From an uncultured Porphyromonadaceae bacterium (GTDB lineage: Bacteria > Bacteroidota > Bacteroidia > Bacteroidales > Muribaculaceae): DNA of 8,633 nt. Of this stretch, positions 7,275 to 8,633 are shown piece by piece. Below the pieces are notes generated by a model. That model was not told the DNA's origin. It was given only the letters and a program-made list of their open reading frames with translations, and did no database searches. The DNA lies in contig CAMWMW010000046.1 in NCBI GenBank assembly GCA_947175455.1, positions 1 to 8,633 on the forward strand. The letters are read 5' to 3'. Numbering within the stretch: the stretch's first letter is position 1; every line of letters begins with the position of its first letter. Both the position numbers and the translations under genes were made by a program.

Positions 7275-8411
7275 ATGATAAAGATGAAAATATACAGAAA
7301 AATATTCCTCATGCTTTTTGCGGGAGTTGTGTCTCTTGGCGCGGTGGCGCAGGTCGAGACCGGCGGAGTGGTTCGCAAACGGTCGGAGCGTGATAAGAAA
7401 AAGACTGAAAAGACAGTCGGTGTCACCGACCGCATGCAATCTTTTTATGAAAAAAAGAATACACATGATGCCGACCTTTCGTACATGAGGGAGATTTATC
7501 GGGATCTTGACCTGACCAAAGCGGAGAATACGCCTCTGTATTATCCGGAGGATGTGATTGACGGTCGTGAGAATCTGTTGCGGGTTATCCTTGGCGCAGT
7601 GATTGACGGACGCATTCCAGCTTATGAATATCTTGACGGTCGTGAAATCTTCACAGACCAGTATAAAGTAAAAGTAGGGGAGATGCTCGACCGCTTCGGC
7701 ATATATTATACGGAGGCAAAAGGTTCAACCGCAAGAAATCCCAAATATCATATTGAAGAGGCAGACATGCCGACAGGGCAGGTGCTCAACTATTATATAA
7801 TAGAAAAGTGGGAGTTCGACAGACGTTCAAACCGCATGAAAACGCGGGTTGAGGCAATATGTCCGGTGATGAAGCGTACGGGAGATTTCGGCGGCGAGGC
7901 AAAATATCCGATGTTCTGGGTGAAGTTTGACGCACTGCGTCCTTTCCTTGCCCATCAGTATGTTTTTGTCAACGATGACAACAATATCCCACAATACAGC
8001 CTTGACGACTATTTTACTCTTGGCATGTATGAAGGAGAAATCTATAAGACCCGCAACTTGAAGAATCTTTCGATGGCACAGATGTATCCTGACGAGGACA
8101 TGCGCAAACAGGCTCAAGACAGCATTGACAACCGGCTTAAGAATTATGGCAAGGATCTTTGGGTTCCTACAAGAGAGGAATATCTCGCCATGAAAGAGAA
8201 GGAAGAGGAGCTGGCGAAGTCAATCGCATCGGGTGATACCATTCCCGGACGGACAATGGTGGCGGAGTCAACGACTGTAAAGAAGGCGAGTGCGCGCACA
8301 AGAAAACGCACCTCGACTGTAAAAAAGGCAAAAGCTCCCAAAGTGAAATCCTCATCTTCAAATCAGCCGAACTCATCTGCCGCGAAATCTGTCCGCAGAC
8401 GCAAGCGTTAG
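7275..8411 (+). CDS. porN: T9SS periplasmic ring protein PorN/GldN with basic C-terminal tail
   Basis: Predicted periplasmic protein that binds the lipoprotein PorK to form the T9SS ring and contacts the tip of PorM. It is 378 aa. The start at 7275 gives MIKMKIYRKIFLMLFAG; the ATG at 7284 would also give a full signal peptide. The signal sequence (about 8-26) ends GAVAQ with a good signal peptidase I site. A short basic linker (VVRKRSERDKKKTEK) precedes the GldN domain, with recognisable stretches DADLSYMREIYRDLDL, NTPLYYPEDVIDGRENLL, VEAICPVMKRTGDFGGEAKYPMFWVKFDALRPFLA and DDYFTLGMYEGEIYKTRNL. The domain ends near residue 320. The last roughly 47 residues are low-complexity, rich in Lys, Arg, Ser and Ala, include a duplicated TVKKA unit, and end VRRRKR. 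It is the last gene of the operon; a strong hairpin follows 50 bases downstream. Confidence 0.95.
   Translation: MIKMKIYRKIFLMLFAGVVSLGAVAQVETGGVVRKRSERDKKKTEKTVGVTDRMQSFYEKKNTHDADLSYMREIYRDLDLTKAENTPLYYPEDVIDGRENLLRVILGAVIDGRIPAYEYLDGREIFTDQYKVKVGEMLDRFGIYYTEAKGSTARNPKYHIEEADMPTGQVLNYYIIEKWEFDRRSNRMKTRVEAICPVMKRTGDFGGEAKYPMFWVKFDALRPFLAHQYVFVNDDNNIPQYSLDDYFTLGMYEGEIYKTRNLKNLSMAQMYPDEDMRKQAQDSIDNRLKNYGKDLWVPTREEYLAMKEKEEELAKSIASGDTIPGRTMVAESTTVKKASARTRKRTSTVKKAKAPKVKSSSSNQPNSSAAKSVRRRKR
8272..8329 (+). repeat. In-frame 42-base repeat unit in the porN tail
   Basis: CGACTGTAAAGAAGGC (8272-8287) recurs at 8314-8329 with one substitution, exactly 42 bases (14 codons) later. In protein it gives TTVKKASA and STVKKAKA within the basic tail of PorN. 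The intervening sequence is also Lys/Arg-rich. It looks like an old tandem duplication of part of the tail. Confidence 0.6.
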
Positions 8412-8460
8412 AGCGGAGCGAAGAAAAGAGGAACATCGACATTTTTATATAGAAATACGT

Positions 8461-8490
8461 TTGGGTCGGGTCATTGATGTCCCGACCCAA
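8461..8490 (+). terminator. Intrinsic terminator of the por operon
   Basis: TTGGGTCGGG (8461-8470) and CCCGACCCAA (8481-8490) form a perfect 10-bp stem with 7 G-C pairs. The 10-base loop is TCATTGATGT, in which two more pairs could form. It lies 50 bases after the porN stop and is followed by TTTGTATC, then an A-run. The T-tract is short, so termination may rely mainly on the strong stem. The following A-rich stretch could serve as a T-tract for a leftward transcript, so the hairpin might work in both directions. Confidence 0.75.
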
Positions 8491-8586
8491 TTTGTATCAA
8501 AAAAAAATACGAAAAAATATTGTTTGCATAAATCTGTGTTTTGCAGTCATTTAATATGGTCTTTAGGGGAGATTTTGAAATTTTTC

Positions 8587-8612
8587 GCAAATTTTTTTGT
8601 TTTAAAATTTGC
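8587..8612. repeat. Perfect 9-bp inverted repeat in the AT-rich 3' flank
   Basis: GCAAATTTT (8587-8595) and AAAATTTGC (8604-8612) are exact reverse complements, separated by the 8-base TTTGTTTT. No T-run follows on either strand, so it does not look like a terminator. Its symmetry and its place in presumed upstream DNA of the next gene would suit an operator, but in DNA this AT-rich a chance palindrome is possible. Confidence 0.4.
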
Positions 8613-8628
8613 ACGGTAAAGAAATTTG
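8596..8628 (+). promoter_or_regulatory. Candidate promoter for a gene beyond the right edge
   Basis: TTTG at 8596-8599 and GAAATTTG at 8621-8628 resemble the Bacteroidota -33 TTTG and -7 TAnnTTTG elements. They are 21 bases apart, within the usual spacing, with one mismatch in the -7 box (G for T). Bases 8491-8633 contain no gene and are very AT-rich with A-runs at 8499-8507 and 8512-8517, typical of a promoter region. The -33 TTTG falls in the loop of the inverted repeat at 8587-8612. In AT-rich DNA such matches are common, so this is tentative. Confidence 0.25.
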
Positions 8629-8633
8629 ATATA

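Noticed and set aside
8494..8510. A GTAT/ATAC pairing around an A-run
   Set aside because: It has only four base pairs around a homopolymer, which is expected by chance in AT-rich DNA.
1..8633. CRISPR arrays, tRNA or rRNA genes, insertion sequences, prophage or a novel defence system
   Set aside because: No repeat-spacer pattern, cloverleaf-like sequence, transposase, integrase or unexplained gene was seen. The window is filled by dgt and the T9SS core operon.

Overview
The window comes from a Bacteroidota chromosome, most probably a Bacteroidales gut-type organism. Every identifiable protein belongs to a family seen in that phylum. Start codons mostly lack strong Shine-Dalgarno sequences. 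One promoter element matches the Bacteroidota -7 consensus TAnnTTTG exactly. A Muribaculaceae-like origin is my guess from overall protein style and cannot be proved by eye.

Layout: positions 1-94 are the 3' flank of a leftward gene and contain a weak hairpin. A leftward dgt gene (dGTP triphosphohydrolase, about 95-1420) follows. A short divergent intergenic region (about 1421-1530) carries the dgt promoter and presumably a promoter for the rightward genes. From 1531 to 8411 six tightly packed rightward genes form one apparent operon: porT, porP, porK, porL, porM and porN. Gaps are only about 5, 21, -1 (overlap), 24 and 22 bases. A strong GC-rich hairpin at 8461-8490 closes the operon. The last 140 bases are very AT-rich, with a 9-bp inverted repeat and a possible promoter for a gene beyond the window.

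How the genes work together: this is the core of the type IX secretion system (T9SS, Por secretion system), which moves proteins carrying a C-terminal T9SS signal across the outer membrane. PorL and PorM form the proton-powered inner-membrane rotary motor, with PorM reaching through the periplasm. The lipoprotein PorK and periplasmic PorN form the large ring under the outer membrane. PorP is an outer-membrane barrel protein of the PorP/SprF family, and PorT is an outer-membrane barrel component needed for secretion. SprA/Sov, PorV, PorU, PorW and the regulators PorX/PorY are not in this window.

I did not find an undescribed system. The system is known and appears intact. The points most worth a second look are the placement of porT at the head of the porPKLMN cluster, the basic repeat-bearing C-terminal tail of PorN, and the regulatory sites at both ends.
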